Assembly (NCBI RefSeq): GCF_025290915.1
Contig: NZ_JAOCQE010000002.1
Span: forward strand, 1-64,000
DNA from: Streptomyces sp. 15-116A
Lineage (GTDB): Bacteria > Actinomycetota > Actinomycetes > Streptomycetales > Streptomycetaceae
DNA: 64,000 bases
Direction of reading: 5' to 3'
Shown piece after piece: positions 34,352 through 43,189 of the stretch; within the stretch, counting starts at the first letter, position 1, and each line of letters begins with the position of its first letter. A program made the position numbers and the translations under genes. The notes beneath the pieces were generated by a model, which did not search any database, had not been told where the DNA came from, and saw nothing but the letters and a program-made list of their open reading frames with translations.

Positions 34352-36322
34352 TTACACTCCCGCGGTCTCGGGAACCGCCTGCTTGGCGGCCGACTTGGCG
34401 GCGGCGGGCGCAGGCGGCAGCGGCTTGGCGCGGCCGGCGCGTACGCCGTTGCCGATGACGACGATCTCGGCGAGTTCGTGGACGGCCACGACCGCGGCCA
34501 GTCCCAGGACGCCGAAGGCGGCCAGCGGTATCAGTGCGCCGATCAGGGCCAGGGACAGGCCGACGTTCTGCAGCATGATCGCGCGGGAGCGGCGGGCGTG
34601 GTCCAGGGCCTGGGGAAGGTGGCGCAGGTCCTCACCCATGAGGGCCACGTCGGCGGTTTCGATGGCCACGTCGGTGCCCATCGCGCCCATCGCGATACCG
34701 ATGTCGGCGGTGGCCAGCGCGGGGGCGTCGTTGACGCCGTCGCCGACCATGGCGGTGGGGCGCTGCTCGCGCATGCCGCGCACCAGGGTGGACTTGTCCT
34801 CCGGGCGCAGGTCGGCGTGGACCTCGGTGATGCCGGCCTGGGCGGCCAGGGCGGCAGCGGTGCGCTCGTTGTCGCCGGTGAGCATCGCCACCTGGTAGCC
34901 GGCGGCCTTGAGCCGGGCGACGACCTCGGCGGCCTCGGCGCGCAGTTCGTCGCGGACCGCGACGGCTCCGATCAACGCCCCGTCGTACTCGACCAGGACC
35001 GCGGTGGCTCCGGCGGCCTGCATGGCGGCGACGTCATCGGCGAGGGGACCTGCGTCGATCCAGCCGGGCCGGCCCAGGCGTGCGGAGCGGCCGTCGAGGG
35101 TGCCGGTCAGGCCGGCGCCGGTGACGGCTTCCACGTCGGCGGCCTGCTCGTGTTCGGGTACGGCGGCCAGGATCGCGCGGGCAAGCGGGTGCTCGCTGCG
35201 CGCCTCCAGGGCGGCGGCGATGCGCAGCACCTGCTCGCGGCTCTGGCCGTCGGTGGCGGCGACCTGGACGACCTTGGGCTCGTTGCGGGTCAGGGTGCCG
35301 GTCTTGTCCAGCGCCACCGCGCGGATCCGGCCCAGGCTCTCCAGGGCGGCGCCGCCCTTGACCAGGACGCCGAGCTTGCTGGCCGCGCCGATCGCGGCGA
35401 CCACGCTGACGGGCACGGAGATGGCCAGCGCGCACGGCGAGGCCGCGACCAGCACCACCAGGGCGCGTTCGATCCAGGTGCGGGGCTCACCGAACACGCT
35501 GCCGGTGACGGCGATGACCGCGGCGAGGATCATGATGCCGGGCACCAGCGGCTTTGCGATCTTGTCGGCGAGACGCTGGGCGGCGCCCTTACGGGACTGC
35601 TCCGCCTCGACTATCTTCACGATCCGGGCGAGGGAGTTGTCCGCGGCGGTGGCGGTGACCTCGACCTCGAGGACGCCGTTGCCGTTGATCGAACCGGCGT
35701 ACACCTGGTCGCCCTCACCGGCCTCCACCGGCACGGACTCGCCGGTCAGCGCGGAGACGTCCAGCGCCGAGCGGCCGGTGCGGATCGTGCCGTCGGTGGC
35801 CAGGCGCTCGCCCGGCTTGACGAGGAGTATGTCGCCGATGGTGAGGGTGGCCGGGTCGATGGTGACCTGGGCGCCGTCGCGCAGCACGGTGGCTTCGTTC
35901 GGGACCAGGTTCAGCAGCGCGCGCAGCCCGCGGCGGGTGCGGGCCAGGGAGTACTCCTCCAGGCCCTCGCTGATGGAGTAGAGGAAGGCCAGCATGGCCG
36001 CCTCTTCGACCTCGCCGAGGATGACCGCGCCGACGGCGGCGATCGTCATCAGCGTGCCGACGCCGATCTTGCCCTTGGCCAGGCGGCGCAGCGTGCCGGG
36101 GACGAACGTCCAGGCACCTGCGGCCAGTGCGAGGGCGTTCAGGCCGAGTTCTACCGACTCCGGCCCGCCGGCCAGCGAGGTGATGAAGCCGGCCAGCAGG
36201 AAGACTCCGGCCACGGCGGCCCACTGGAGCTCACTGACCTGCCACAGCCGTTCCGGAGCCGACTCCTCGGCCTCTTCCCCGGTGCGCGGCTCGTCGCCGC
36301 TGCATCCGCACGCGTCACCCAT
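34352..36322 (-). CDS. P1B-type heavy-metal-transporting ATPase
   Basis: This 656-residue ATPase has the family motifs TGES (actuator), DKTGTLT (phosphorylation Asp) and GDGVNDAPAL (hinge). Its membrane metal motif is ASPCALAIS instead of CPC, and the last helix carries AVHELAEIVVIGNG. The SPC plus HE combination resembles the P1B-4 group (Co/Zn/Fe, sometimes Cd). A short Cys-rich start (GDACGCSG) replaces a full metal-binding domain. Its ATG overlaps the TAA of the CmtR-like sensor gene (TAATG). It should export a divalent metal under control of that sensor. Confidence 0.88.
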   Translation of the reverse strand: MGDACGCSGDEPRTGEEAEESAPERLWQVSELQWAAVAGVFLLAGFITSLAGGPESVELGLNALALAAGAWTFVPGTLRRLAKGKIGVGTLMTIAAVGAVILGEVEEAAMLAFLYSISEGLEEYSLARTRRGLRALLNLVPNEATVLRDGAQVTIDPATLTIGDILLVKPGERLATDGTIRTGRSALDVSALTGESVPVEAGEGDQVYAGSINGNGVLEVEVTATAADNSLARIVKIVEAEQSRKGAAQRLADKIAKPLVPGIMILAAVIAVTGSVFGEPRTWIERALVVLVAASPCALAISVPVSVVAAIGAASKLGVLVKGGAALESLGRIRAVALDKTGTLTRNEPKVVQVAATDGQSREQVLRIAAALEARSEHPLARAILAAVPEHEQAADVEAVTGAGLTGTLDGRSARLGRPGWIDAGPLADDVAAMQAAGATAVLVEYDGALIGAVAVRDELRAEAAEVVARLKAAGYQVAMLTGDNERTAAALAAQAGITEVHADLRPEDKSTLVRGMREQRPTAMVGDGVNDAPALATADIGIAMGAMGTDVAIETADVALMGEDLRHLPQALDHARRSRAIMLQNVGLSLALIGALIPLAAFGVLGLAAVVAVHELAEIVVIGNGVRAGRAKPLPPAPAAAKSAAKQAVPETAGV

Positions 36323-36705
36323 TACGCGATCCCTTCGTTCTCAGTACCGGCCGCAGGACGGCCGTAGTTCGGGCACAGCTCAACGGCTTCGCCGGTCGCG
36401 GCCAGCAGCCCCTCGGCGGCGGACAGCAGCTCCAGCAGTTCGGGGCGCGCCAGGAAGTACCACGAGGCGCGGCCCTCGGGCCGGGAGTCGATCAGAGCGC
36501 AGTCCCGCAGGCACGCCAGGTGCGAGGAGACCGTCGACTGCGCCAGGTGCAGCTCGCTGCACAGGTCCACCACCCGTGCCTCACCGGCGGCCAGCCGCCG
36601 CATGATCGCCAGCCGCGTGGGATCCGCCAGACCGCGGAACAGCGCAGCCGCGGCCCCCAACTCGACGCGCGGTTCGGTGGCCGCGCCCCCACTATTCATC
36701 GCCAT
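36322..36705 (-). CDS. CmtR-like ArsR-family metal sensor
   Basis: The 127-residue repressor carries Cys65 and Cys69 in SSHLACLRDCALI and Cys111 in VELCPNYG. The 4-residue Cys spacing in the recognition helix plus a C-terminal Cys is the hallmark of mycobacterial CmtR (Cys57, Cys61, Cys102), which senses Cd and Pb. It is first in the leftward operon with the P1B ATPase and lspA. The divergent region in front holds a TAGCG-TAAT-CGCTA palindrome that is a good operator candidate for it. Confidence 0.82.
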   Translation of the reverse strand: MAMNSGGAATEPRVELGAAAALFRGLADPTRLAIMRRLAAGEARVVDLCSELHLAQSTVSSHLACLRDCALIDSRPEGRASWYFLARPELLELLSAAEGLLAATGEAVELCPNYGRPAAGTENEGIA

Positions 36706-36708
36706 GTG

Positions 36709-36756
36709 CCGATGATAGCGTAATCGCTAACTGATCGGTCAAGTCCGATGACAGCG
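36709..36756. promoter_or_regulatory. Divergent operator region between metal sensor and MFS gene
   Basis: The 82-bp gap contains a palindrome, TAGCG-TAAT-CGCTA (36716-36729). It also has two direct copies of a CGATGA[C/T]AGCG arm, at 36710-36720 and 36746-36756. The arm is the same as in the inverted repeats at 39091-39120 and 39951-39978. Promoters for both the leftward metal operon and the rightward MFS pump must lie here. Confidence 0.6.
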
Positions 36757-36787
36757 GGGAATCCCGCTCCTGTTCGGGGAGGTTGCA

Positions 36788-38311
36788 ATGACGCAGTCAC
36801 AGGACACACGGCGCTGGTGGGCGCTGGCGGCGCTCGGGGTGGGGGTGCTGACCCTGGGCTTCGACATCACGATCATGAACGTGGCGCTGCCCACGATCGC
36901 CACCGAGCTGTCGGTGGGCACCGACGCGCTGCAGTGGATGGTCAACGCCTATGTGCTGGTGCTGGCCGGTCTGATGCTGGCCTGCGGCGCGCTCGGCGAC
37001 CGCTACGGCCGCAAAAGGCTCATCCAGATCGGCCTGCTGGTGTTCGCCCTCGCGTCGGCCCTCGCGGCCTGGGCCGATTCTGCCGGGGTGGTCATCGCCG
37101 CCCGCGCGCTCATGGGCGTCGGCGGGGCCATCCTGCTGCCGATCGCGTTCGCCGTGCTCGCGGTGCTCTTCGCACCCCACGAGCGCGGCCGGGCGGTCTC
37201 GGTACTGGTGATGGGCCTGGGCGTGGGCATCCCCCTCGGCCCGATCATCGGCGGATACCTGCTGCAGCACTACTGGTGGGGCTCGATCTTCCTGATCAAC
37301 GTGCCGGTGGTCGCGATCGCCATGGTCGCGATCGCCCTGCTGCTGCCCGAGTCCCGCGACCCGGCTCCGCCCCGCCCGGACGTACCCGGCGGACTGCTCT
37401 CCACGGCCGGACTGGTGGCCCTGGTCTACGGGCTGATCGAGGCCCCCGGCCGCGGCTGGGGCGAGCCCTTGGTACTGGGCACCCTCGCGGTGGGTCTCGT
37501 GCTGCTCGCCCTCTTCGTACGGTGGGAACTGCGCACCCCCCAGCCGATGATCGACCTGCGGCTGTTTCGCCGGGCCCAGTTCCTGTGGGGCAGCCTGGCC
37601 GGCGTCCTGGTCACCTTCGGCATGCTCGGCCTGCTCTTCGTGGTGCCCCAGTACCTGCAGCTGGTCCAGGGCTACGACGCGCTCGGGACCGGCCTGCGGC
37701 TGCTGCCCCTGATCGGCGGCCTGGTGGTGGGCGCCCCGGCGGGAGAAAAACTGGCCGCCCGGACCGGATACCGCCTCCCGGTCACCGTCGGGCTGCTGGT
37801 GCTGGCCGGGGGCCTGGCCGTCGGCGCGGCCACCGACGTGGACACCGGATACGGCTTCGTGGCGGGCTGGCTGGCCGTGGTGGGCCTGGGCATCGGCATG
37901 GCGCTGTCGCCTGCGATGGAGGCAGTCCTGGGGGCGCTGCCGCCCGAGCGGTCAGGATCCGGTACCGCCATCACCATGACCCTGCGCCAGGCCGGGGGTG
38001 CCCTCGGGGTGGCGGTGCTCGGCAGCCTGCTCGCCCAGGGCTACACCGACAAGCTGGCCACGCCATCCCAACTGCCTGTCCCGGCCGCCGACGCCGCCCG
38101 TGACTCCGTCGCCGGGGCCCTGGCCGTCGCCGAACGCCTGAACCTGCCCGCGCTGGCCGACTCGGCGAAGGACGCCTACGTCCACGGAATGACCCTCGTC
38201 CTGCTCGCCACCGCCGCCATCGCACTGCTCAGCGCCGCACTGACCGCGGCGTTCCTGCGCGGCCGCCCCGCCCCGAGTGCCGACACCCCCGCGGAACACA
38301 GCCTGGCGTGA
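36788..38311 (+). CDS. DHA2-family MFS drug efflux pump
   Basis: The 507-residue protein has about fourteen hydrophobic segments, as in the DHA2 (QacA/EmrB) drug:proton antiporters. Motif C-like GLGVGIPLGPIIGGYLL, the loop 2-3 motif GALGDRYGRKRLIQ and the early LDxT-like DITIMNVALP are recognisable. It probably exports lipophilic or cationic compounds. Transcribed divergently from the metal-sensor operon, it shares its operator region and may belong to the same response. Confidence 0.88.
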   Translation: MTQSQDTRRWWALAALGVGVLTLGFDITIMNVALPTIATELSVGTDALQWMVNAYVLVLAGLMLACGALGDRYGRKRLIQIGLLVFALASALAAWADSAGVVIAARALMGVGGAILLPIAFAVLAVLFAPHERGRAVSVLVMGLGVGIPLGPIIGGYLLQHYWWGSIFLINVPVVAIAMVAIALLLPESRDPAPPRPDVPGGLLSTAGLVALVYGLIEAPGRGWGEPLVLGTLAVGLVLLALFVRWELRTPQPMIDLRLFRRAQFLWGSLAGVLVTFGMLGLLFVVPQYLQLVQGYDALGTGLRLLPLIGGLVVGAPAGEKLAARTGYRLPVTVGLLVLAGGLAVGAATDVDTGYGFVAGWLAVVGLGIGMALSPAMEAVLGALPPERSGSGTAITMTLRQAGGALGVAVLGSLLAQGYTDKLATPSQLPVPAADAARDSVAGALAVAERLNLPALADSAKDAYVHGMTLVLLATAAIALLSAALTAAFLRGRPAPSADTPAEHSLA

Positions 38312-38385
38312 CCCGACCGTGAGACCCGGAACGCCGCGGGGCGGGCAGCGGCCCGCAGTGCCCCGGACCGACAAGAGCTGGAGAA

Positions 38386-39003
38386 ATGCACATGCTCATG
38401 AACCGAGCCGAGACCCTGCTGGTGAACAGCCCGCCACGCCGGTGGCTACAGCGCCTGTACGAGGCGCCACTGCTGGCCCGGCTCGGCGGGCGGACGCTCG
38501 GCGCACACGTCGCGGAGATCGGCTGCGGCTCCGGGTACGGCACACGGCTGATCCTGGATGTCTTCGGCGCAGCCACCGTCGACGCCGTCGACCTGGACCC
38601 CGCCATGATCGAACGGGCCCGCCGCCGTCTGGCCCGTTACGACGGCCGGGTCCGGTTGGCGGTCGGCGACGCCACCGACCTGCGCGCCGCCTTCGATGCC
38701 GACGACGGCACCTACGACGCCGTGTTCGACTTCGGCATCATCCACCACATCCCCGCCTGGCGGGATGCCGTCGCCGAGGCCGCCCGGGTCCTCAAGCCCG
38801 GCGGCCGGTTCTACTTCGAGGAGGTCACCGCGACCGCACTGGCCCGCCCCACCTACCGCGCCCTGTTCGACCACCCCACCAAGGACCGCTTCACCGCGGG
38901 CGAGTTCCTGGCCGAACTATCCCGCCACCAGCTGGAATTCGGCGAGCAGTGGCGCACCCGCACCGGTGGCGACTACCTGCTCGGCGTGGCCGAGCGCGGC
39001 TGA
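38386..39003 (+). CDS. Class I SAM-dependent methyltransferase
   Basis: The 205-residue protein has the SAM-binding strand VAEIGCGSGYGTRLIL (about residues 42-57), the acidic VDAVDLDPAMIERARRR and the post-motif DAVFDFGIIHHIPAW. It is a small-molecule methyltransferase of the type 11/25 group. ATGs at 38386, 38392 and 38398 are all possible; GGAG at about 38380-38383 suits the second best. It follows the MFS pump by about 75 bases and could modify the compound that the pump removes. Acceptor unknown. Confidence 0.78.
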   Translation: MHMLMNRAETLLVNSPPRRWLQRLYEAPLLARLGGRTLGAHVAEIGCGSGYGTRLILDVFGAATVDAVDLDPAMIERARRRLARYDGRVRLAVGDATDLRAAFDADDGTYDAVFDFGIIHHIPAWRDAVAEAARVLKPGGRFYFEEVTATALARPTYRALFDHPTKDRFTAGEFLAELSRHQLEFGEQWRTRTGGDYLLGVAERG

Positions 39004-39090
39004 GACCAGCCCGCTGCCGCAGCGAGGTGACACCAGCCCCGCACAGCGCAGGGCGGTGTATAGGGCCCTTTGCGCCATCCCGGCGATCCC

Positions 39091-39120
39091 CGCTGTCATC
39101 GCGTTTCGCCGATGACAGCG
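39091..39120. promoter_or_regulatory. Perfect inverted-repeat operator
   Basis: CGCTGTCATCG (39091-39101) and CGATGACAGCG (39110-39120) flank an 8-base spacer, 18 bp before the start of the membrane-protein gene at 39138. At that distance it lies in the leader, where a repressor would block transcription or elongation. Confidence 0.75.
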
Positions 39121-39137
39121 GGGGCACTGGGGGACGC

Positions 39138-39857
39138 ATGACGACGATGAAACTACGCGCCCCCGACCGCGCCACGTTGCTCCGTCTCGCTCGCCGGGGA
39201 CCCCTCCGGCCCCGCGACCTGCGGCGCTCGCTGGGTGCGGAGACCGCCGCGCGCCGCTGGCTGCTCGGTGCGGTGATGCCGCTGTGGCTGGGTGCCGGGG
39301 TCGCTGACTGGTACCAGCACAAGCGCACCCGCATCGAGACCACCGCAGGCCCCCGCGAATCGCTGATGCACTCGCTGATGCTGGCCGAGGCCGGCGTACC
39401 GGTCGCCCTCGGACTACTGTGCGAGGTCAACGCCGGCGTCCTGGCCACCAGCGCCGGTGCGCTCGGCGCGCACAGCGCCACGGCGGCCTGGGACGTCCGC
39501 TACGCCGACAAGCGGCGCCGTATCGCCCCGGTCGAGCAGCACATCCACAGCCTGCTGGAGGTCGTACCGCTGATGGCCACCAGCCTGCTGGCGGTACTGC
39601 ACTGGGACCAGGCCCGCGCACTGACCGGCCGTCAGCAGCGCCCCGACTTCCGGCTCCGCCTCAAGAGCCGCGACCCACTGCCGCCGCGCGCACGCGCCGG
39701 GCTGCTGGGCGCCTTCGTCATCTTCGGCGCCCTGCCCTACGCCGAGGAGATGTACCGCTGTTGGCGTGCCCGCCCCACCCTGAAGGCACAGCCCACGACC
39801 GACGGGAGGGCGGCCGGTCCGCCGCGGACCGGCGACGCCGAGCACCGCGACGGGTGA
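39138..39857 (+). CDS. Uncharacterised membrane protein
   Basis: The 239-residue protein starts at ATG 39138 and has about four hydrophobic segments between residues 40 and 200. A conserved-looking polar stretch, WYQHKRTRIETTAGPRESLMH, and a later PVEQHIHSLLEVVPL supply several His and Glu residues that could bind metal or lipid. I do not recognise the family. The gene has a perfect operator in its leader. Its first 35 codons, together with that operator, are duplicated in decayed form about 860 bp downstream. It is probably part of the element's metal/drug response. Confidence 0.55.
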   Translation: MTTMKLRAPDRATLLRLARRGPLRPRDLRRSLGAETAARRWLLGAVMPLWLGAGVADWYQHKRTRIETTAGPRESLMHSLMLAEAGVPVALGLLCEVNAGVLATSAGALGAHSATAAWDVRYADKRRRIAPVEQHIHSLLEVVPLMATSLLAVLHWDQARALTGRQQRPDFRLRLKSRDPLPPRARAGLLGAFVIFGALPYAEEMYRCWRARPTLKAQPTTDGRAAGPPRTGDAEHRDG

Positions 39858-39950
39858 GCGCAATGGCCGATCTGCCCCCGCCCCCTCGGGGCGGCTGATG
39901 AACCGAACGGGTCACGCGCGGCAGGCCACAATCCCATCCCGGCGTTCCTC

Positions 39951-39978
39951 GCTGTCATCGGGTTTCATCGATGACAGC
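39951..39978. promoter_or_regulatory. Duplicated inverted-repeat operator
   Basis: GCTGTCATCG (39951-39960) and CGATGACAGC (39969-39978) flank an 8-base spacer, 18 bp before ATG 39997. Arm sequence, spacer length and distance to the start all match the operator at 39091-39120. Confidence 0.75.
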
Positions 39979-39996
39979 TGGGGCACCAGGGGACGC

Positions 39997-40182
39997 ATGA
40001 CGAAGCTGCGCGCACCGGACACCGCCGCCGTGGTCCGCCTCGCCCGGCGGCAGCCCGTCGAACACGAGGACCTGCGGCGCTCGCTGGGCGCGGAGGCCGC
40101 GGCGCACCACGGCGCTGACGTGCTGAGCAGCCGAGGCGCGATCGCACGGGACCTGGACACCCCTGCGGAGGACCGGACATGA
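39997..40182 (+). CDS. Truncated duplicate leader gene before CDF transporter
   Basis: The 61-residue product starts MTKLRAPDTAAVVRLARRQP and continues HEDLRRSLGAEAAAHH. It closely copies the N-terminus of the membrane protein encoded at 39138, then diverges and ends without any membrane segment. Operator, spacing and start are duplicated with it. The stop overlaps the start of the CDF gene (ATGA). The fragment may survive because it brings a regulated promoter and translational coupling to the transporter. It is either a pseudogene piece or a functional leader gene. Confidence 0.6.
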   Translation: MTKLRAPDTAAVVRLARRQPVEHEDLRRSLGAEAAAHHGADVLSSRGAIARDLDTPAEDRT

Positions 40183-40799
40183 CCGAAGGCCGTGACCATA
40201 CCCTCGTTCGGCGCGGGCTGGCCCTCGCGTGGTTCATCGTGGTCTGGGACGTGATCGAAGGCGTCGTCGCGGTCACGGCCGGGCTGGTGGCCGACTCGAT
40301 CGCCCTGGTCGGATTCGGCATCGACTCGGCCATCGAGGTCTTCGCCGCCTCCGTGGTGATCTGGCAGCTCCGCGCCGGACCACGCGCTCGGCAAGGACGG
40401 GCGCTGCGGCTGATCGCGCTCACCTTCTACGCCCTGGCCGCCTATGTGGCCTTCGAATCGATCCGCGACCTGGTCACACAGGACAAGGCGGGCGAGTCCC
40501 TGATCGGCATTGTGCTCAACGTGGTCGCGCTGATCGTGATGACGCCCATCGCGGTGAGCCAGCGCCGCATCGGACGCGCCCTGGACAACCCTGTCCTCGT
40601 GGCGCAGTCGACCGAGACGTGGATGTCCAACGCTCTGTCGATCACCGTACTCGCCGGGCTGGGCCTCAACGCCGCACTGGGCTGGTGGTGGGCCGATCCG
40701 GCGGTGGCCCTGGTGGTTGCCGTCCTCGCCGCCTGGTCCGGCCGCGAAGCCTGGGAAGAAGCAAGTGAAAGGGACTCCGAGCCCGTCGCGAGTCCGTGA
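40179..40799 (+). CDS. Cation diffusion facilitator-like transporter
   Basis: The 206-residue membrane protein has five to six hydrophobic segments and the metal-site signature of CDF exporters: SIALVGFGIDSAIEVFAA in helix 2 and a later AQSTETWMSNALSIT in helix 5. The usual cytoplasmic C-terminal domain is missing, so it is a short, membrane-only form. It should move a divalent metal out of the cytoplasm. Expression is probably controlled by the duplicated operator upstream, through the coupled 61-residue leader gene. Confidence 0.75.
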   Translation: MTEGRDHTLVRRGLALAWFIVVWDVIEGVVAVTAGLVADSIALVGFGIDSAIEVFAASVVIWQLRAGPRARQGRALRLIALTFYALAAYVAFESIRDLVTQDKAGESLIGIVLNVVALIVMTPIAVSQRRIGRALDNPVLVAQSTETWMSNALSITVLAGLGLNAALGWWWADPAVALVVAVLAAWSGREAWEEASERDSEPVASP

Positions 40800-40867
40800 C
40801 GAGGGCCTTCCCCTGGTTGACACGGGTGGCTGATCGGCGGGCGTGGGAATCCGGGTAGGGAGGGACC

Positions 40868-41659
40868 GTGCAACGGATCACGGCGGTGGTGAGCGGCCGG
40901 CCGATGGTGGCCTGGCGGGCTTCGGGGGCGAGACCGTCGGTGGTGTGCGTTCACGGTGCCGGAGTCTCCAGCCGGGAGTTCCAGCCGTTCATCAGGGTGC
41001 TCGGCCGTCGTCACGACGTGTGGAGTGTCGATCTGCCCGGGTTCGGTGCCAGCAGCGGACCTCCGCGTCCGCTGGGGTTGCGGGCGCTGGCCGACGCGGT
41101 CGCTCAGTGGCAGGCCGCCGTCGACCTGGACCGGGTGGTGCTCCTCGGTGGGTCCTTCGGCTGTCAGGTGGCCGTCGACGCCGCCGTCCGGCATCCGGAC
41201 CGGGTCGCCGGGCTGGTGCTGGTGGGGCGGACCGTCGACTCCGCGGCCCGCGGCTTTGTGCGCCAGCTGATGCGCTGGCTTCGCAACTCGCCCCACGAGC
41301 GGGCCTCGATGGCACTGCTGAACCTGGCCGACTACCGCGACGCCGGCGTGCGCCGCGTTGCCGGTGCGTTCGCCGAGTCTCTGCGCGACCGCATCGAGGA
41401 CAAGCTGCCGCACGTCTGTGTGCCCACGCTGGTGGTCCGCGGAGCCGACGACCGGCTGGTCTCCCAGGAGTGGGCGGAGGAGGTGACCCGGCTGCTGCCC
41501 GCGGGCCGGCTGGCCGTGGTACCGGACGCCGGCCACATGGTGCCCTACCGGCAGCCGCATGAGCTGGCCGGTCTCGTCAGCGATTTCCTCGCCGCTGAAG
41601 GCGCGGCCCTCGGCGGTGGTGACAAGACGCGGTCGCGGGAGCGGAGGGCAGCGCGGTGA
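40868..41659 (+). CDS. Alpha/beta-fold hydrolase
   Basis: From GTG 40868 the 263-residue protein has the alpha/beta-hydrolase elements: oxyanion region VCVHGAGVSSREFQPFI, nucleophile elbow GGSFGCQ (catalytic Ser about 99), acid in VRGADDRLVS, and catalytic His in PDAGHMVPYRQP. A TTGACA sequence at about 40817 may be a -35 element. The stop overlaps the GTG of the next gene, so the two form an operon of unknown purpose within the element. Esterase, lactonase or related activity is possible. Confidence 0.8.
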   Translation: MQRITAVVSGRPMVAWRASGARPSVVCVHGAGVSSREFQPFIRVLGRRHDVWSVDLPGFGASSGPPRPLGLRALADAVAQWQAAVDLDRVVLLGGSFGCQVAVDAAVRHPDRVAGLVLVGRTVDSAARGFVRQLMRWLRNSPHERASMALLNLADYRDAGVRRVAGAFAESLRDRIEDKLPHVCVPTLVVRGADDRLVSQEWAEEVTRLLPAGRLAVVPDAGHMVPYRQPHELAGLVSDFLAAEGAALGGGDKTRSRERRAAR

Positions 41660-43050
41660 AGGCGTCCCGGGCGGTTGCGGCATTCGACTCCTCCAGCGGG
41701 ACGCTGCGCGCCCTGTCCCGTTTCCTCGCCGGCCGGGACACCCCGGGCATCGGCCAGGTCCCCGCCGCCTTCGAGCTGCCGCTGTCCGGCCTGCTCGGCG
41801 CCCTGAACCGGCTGCCGAGCGCAGCCCAGGAGCGGGCGTACGCGGCCAGCGGCTGGGCCGAGGCCATCCCGCGGCGCAAGGCCGGCGACGTACGCTCCGA
41901 GGCGCTGGCCGCCTGGGTCACCGGCCACTACCCCCAGCGCCGCTACCCGGTGATCTTCATCGGATCCGCCAACGGCGCCTTGGTCCACCTGGCCGCGGCC
42001 CTCGACGCGCCGTGGCTGCCACAGACGCTGCTGCTGCCCGTGCGCCGCCGTGGTGTCGCACCGGACGACCCGCGCAGCGACCTGGCCGCCGTCAGCGGTG
42101 CCGGCCGAGCCCTGCTGGCCGCCAACCCGGACCTCGTCCTGCACCACATGCACGACCCCAACCAGGACCGTCTCATGATCGCCGGAATGACGTACTTCCG
42201 CGTCAAATGGCGCCGACTGCCCGAGGCGTACCGTCGATTCATCCACGACCACCTGGCCCCCGGCGGCACCCTCGTCGCCGTCGACTGCACACTGCGCTGG
42301 CCCACCACCAGGATCGACGACCGGTACGTGTTCCAGTTCGGCGCCCTCGGCGACGCCACACCCGAGGAATACCACCGGGGCGGCCCCCGCGTCACCGACC
42401 TCCTCACCCGCTACGGCGCCCCGGTACGTCACTGGGACCCGCCCGCCCCCGACGGCGAGAGCCCCGAGGCCGAATGGGGCCTGGAACCCGCGCTGCTGAA
42501 CGACCTCTCCGCCTTCGCCGAGCGGCAGCGGCTCGACCTGGACGTACTGCGCTTCGACACACCGGGACGGCTCAGCCCCGCCATCGCCGACCTCTACCGC
42601 TCCTGGTACGCCGACCGCGGCCTGCCCACCGACCGGCTCCTGGTCGAGTCGTTCCTCCTGCTCGACCCCTGGCAGGCGCTGCGCACCGGCTCCGTACCGT
42701 ACTGGTCCGTCTTCGGCACCGAGGCTTTCCGCACCGGCCTTGAGACATACCTGGACACCACCTACCCGTACGACGAAATCCGGATCCTGCTGTTCAACCA
42801 CGGCACCGACTCCATCGGCCTGGCCAGCGCGCAGGACTGGCGGCGCACCGCCGCCCGCGCCCGCAAAATCGGTGTCCTGACCGGCGTGAACGCCACCGCA
42901 TACCCCCGCGACTTCGCCAGCCTTGTCCGCTCGCACCGAGAGCTGACCAAGATCCGCACCCGCTACCCCATGCCACTGCCGCTCGACACCGCCAGCACCG
43001 CCGCGACACTCGGCGCCTGGGACGACATCGACTGGCACCCGGCGAAGTGA
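41656..43050 (+). CDS. Unrecognised conserved-looking 464-residue protein
   Basis: The gene overlaps the hydrolase gene by 4 bases. The protein has no signal peptide or clear membrane segment. The central part contains YPVIFIGSANGALVHLAAAL and, later, HDHLAPGGTLVAVDCTLRWP. The second resembles the strand-loop after the cofactor site in Rossmann-like methyltransferases, but no SAM loop is evident. Its length and excellent codon bias make it a real gene. The tight pairing with the hydrolase suggests a joint small-molecule pathway. I cannot assign a function. Confidence 0.6.
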   Translation: MKASRAVAAFDSSSGTLRALSRFLAGRDTPGIGQVPAAFELPLSGLLGALNRLPSAAQERAYAASGWAEAIPRRKAGDVRSEALAAWVTGHYPQRRYPVIFIGSANGALVHLAAALDAPWLPQTLLLPVRRRGVAPDDPRSDLAAVSGAGRALLAANPDLVLHHMHDPNQDRLMIAGMTYFRVKWRRLPEAYRRFIHDHLAPGGTLVAVDCTLRWPTTRIDDRYVFQFGALGDATPEEYHRGGPRVTDLLTRYGAPVRHWDPPAPDGESPEAEWGLEPALLNDLSAFAERQRLDLDVLRFDTPGRLSPAIADLYRSWYADRGLPTDRLLVESFLLLDPWQALRTGSVPYWSVFGTEAFRTGLETYLDTTYPYDEIRILLFNHGTDSIGLASAQDWRRTAARARKIGVLTGVNATAYPRDFASLVRSHRELTKIRTRYPMPLPLDTASTAATLGAWDDIDWHPAK

Positions 43051-43189
43051 ACGGTGGGTGGTGCCGGGATCGCTCCGATCGAGTTCTCCGGAACTCTCGC
43101 CGCAACCGTCAGGCGATCGGGTATGCCACCCACGAGGGGTCTGTGAGCACCGATCCACAGATCTACGGCGCCTGACCCGGGTTCGACGT

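Noticed and set aside
34478..36367. Long Gly/Asp-rich plus-strand frame opposite the P1B ATPase
   Set aside because: Antisense shadow of a well-supported ATPase gene with all catalytic motifs.
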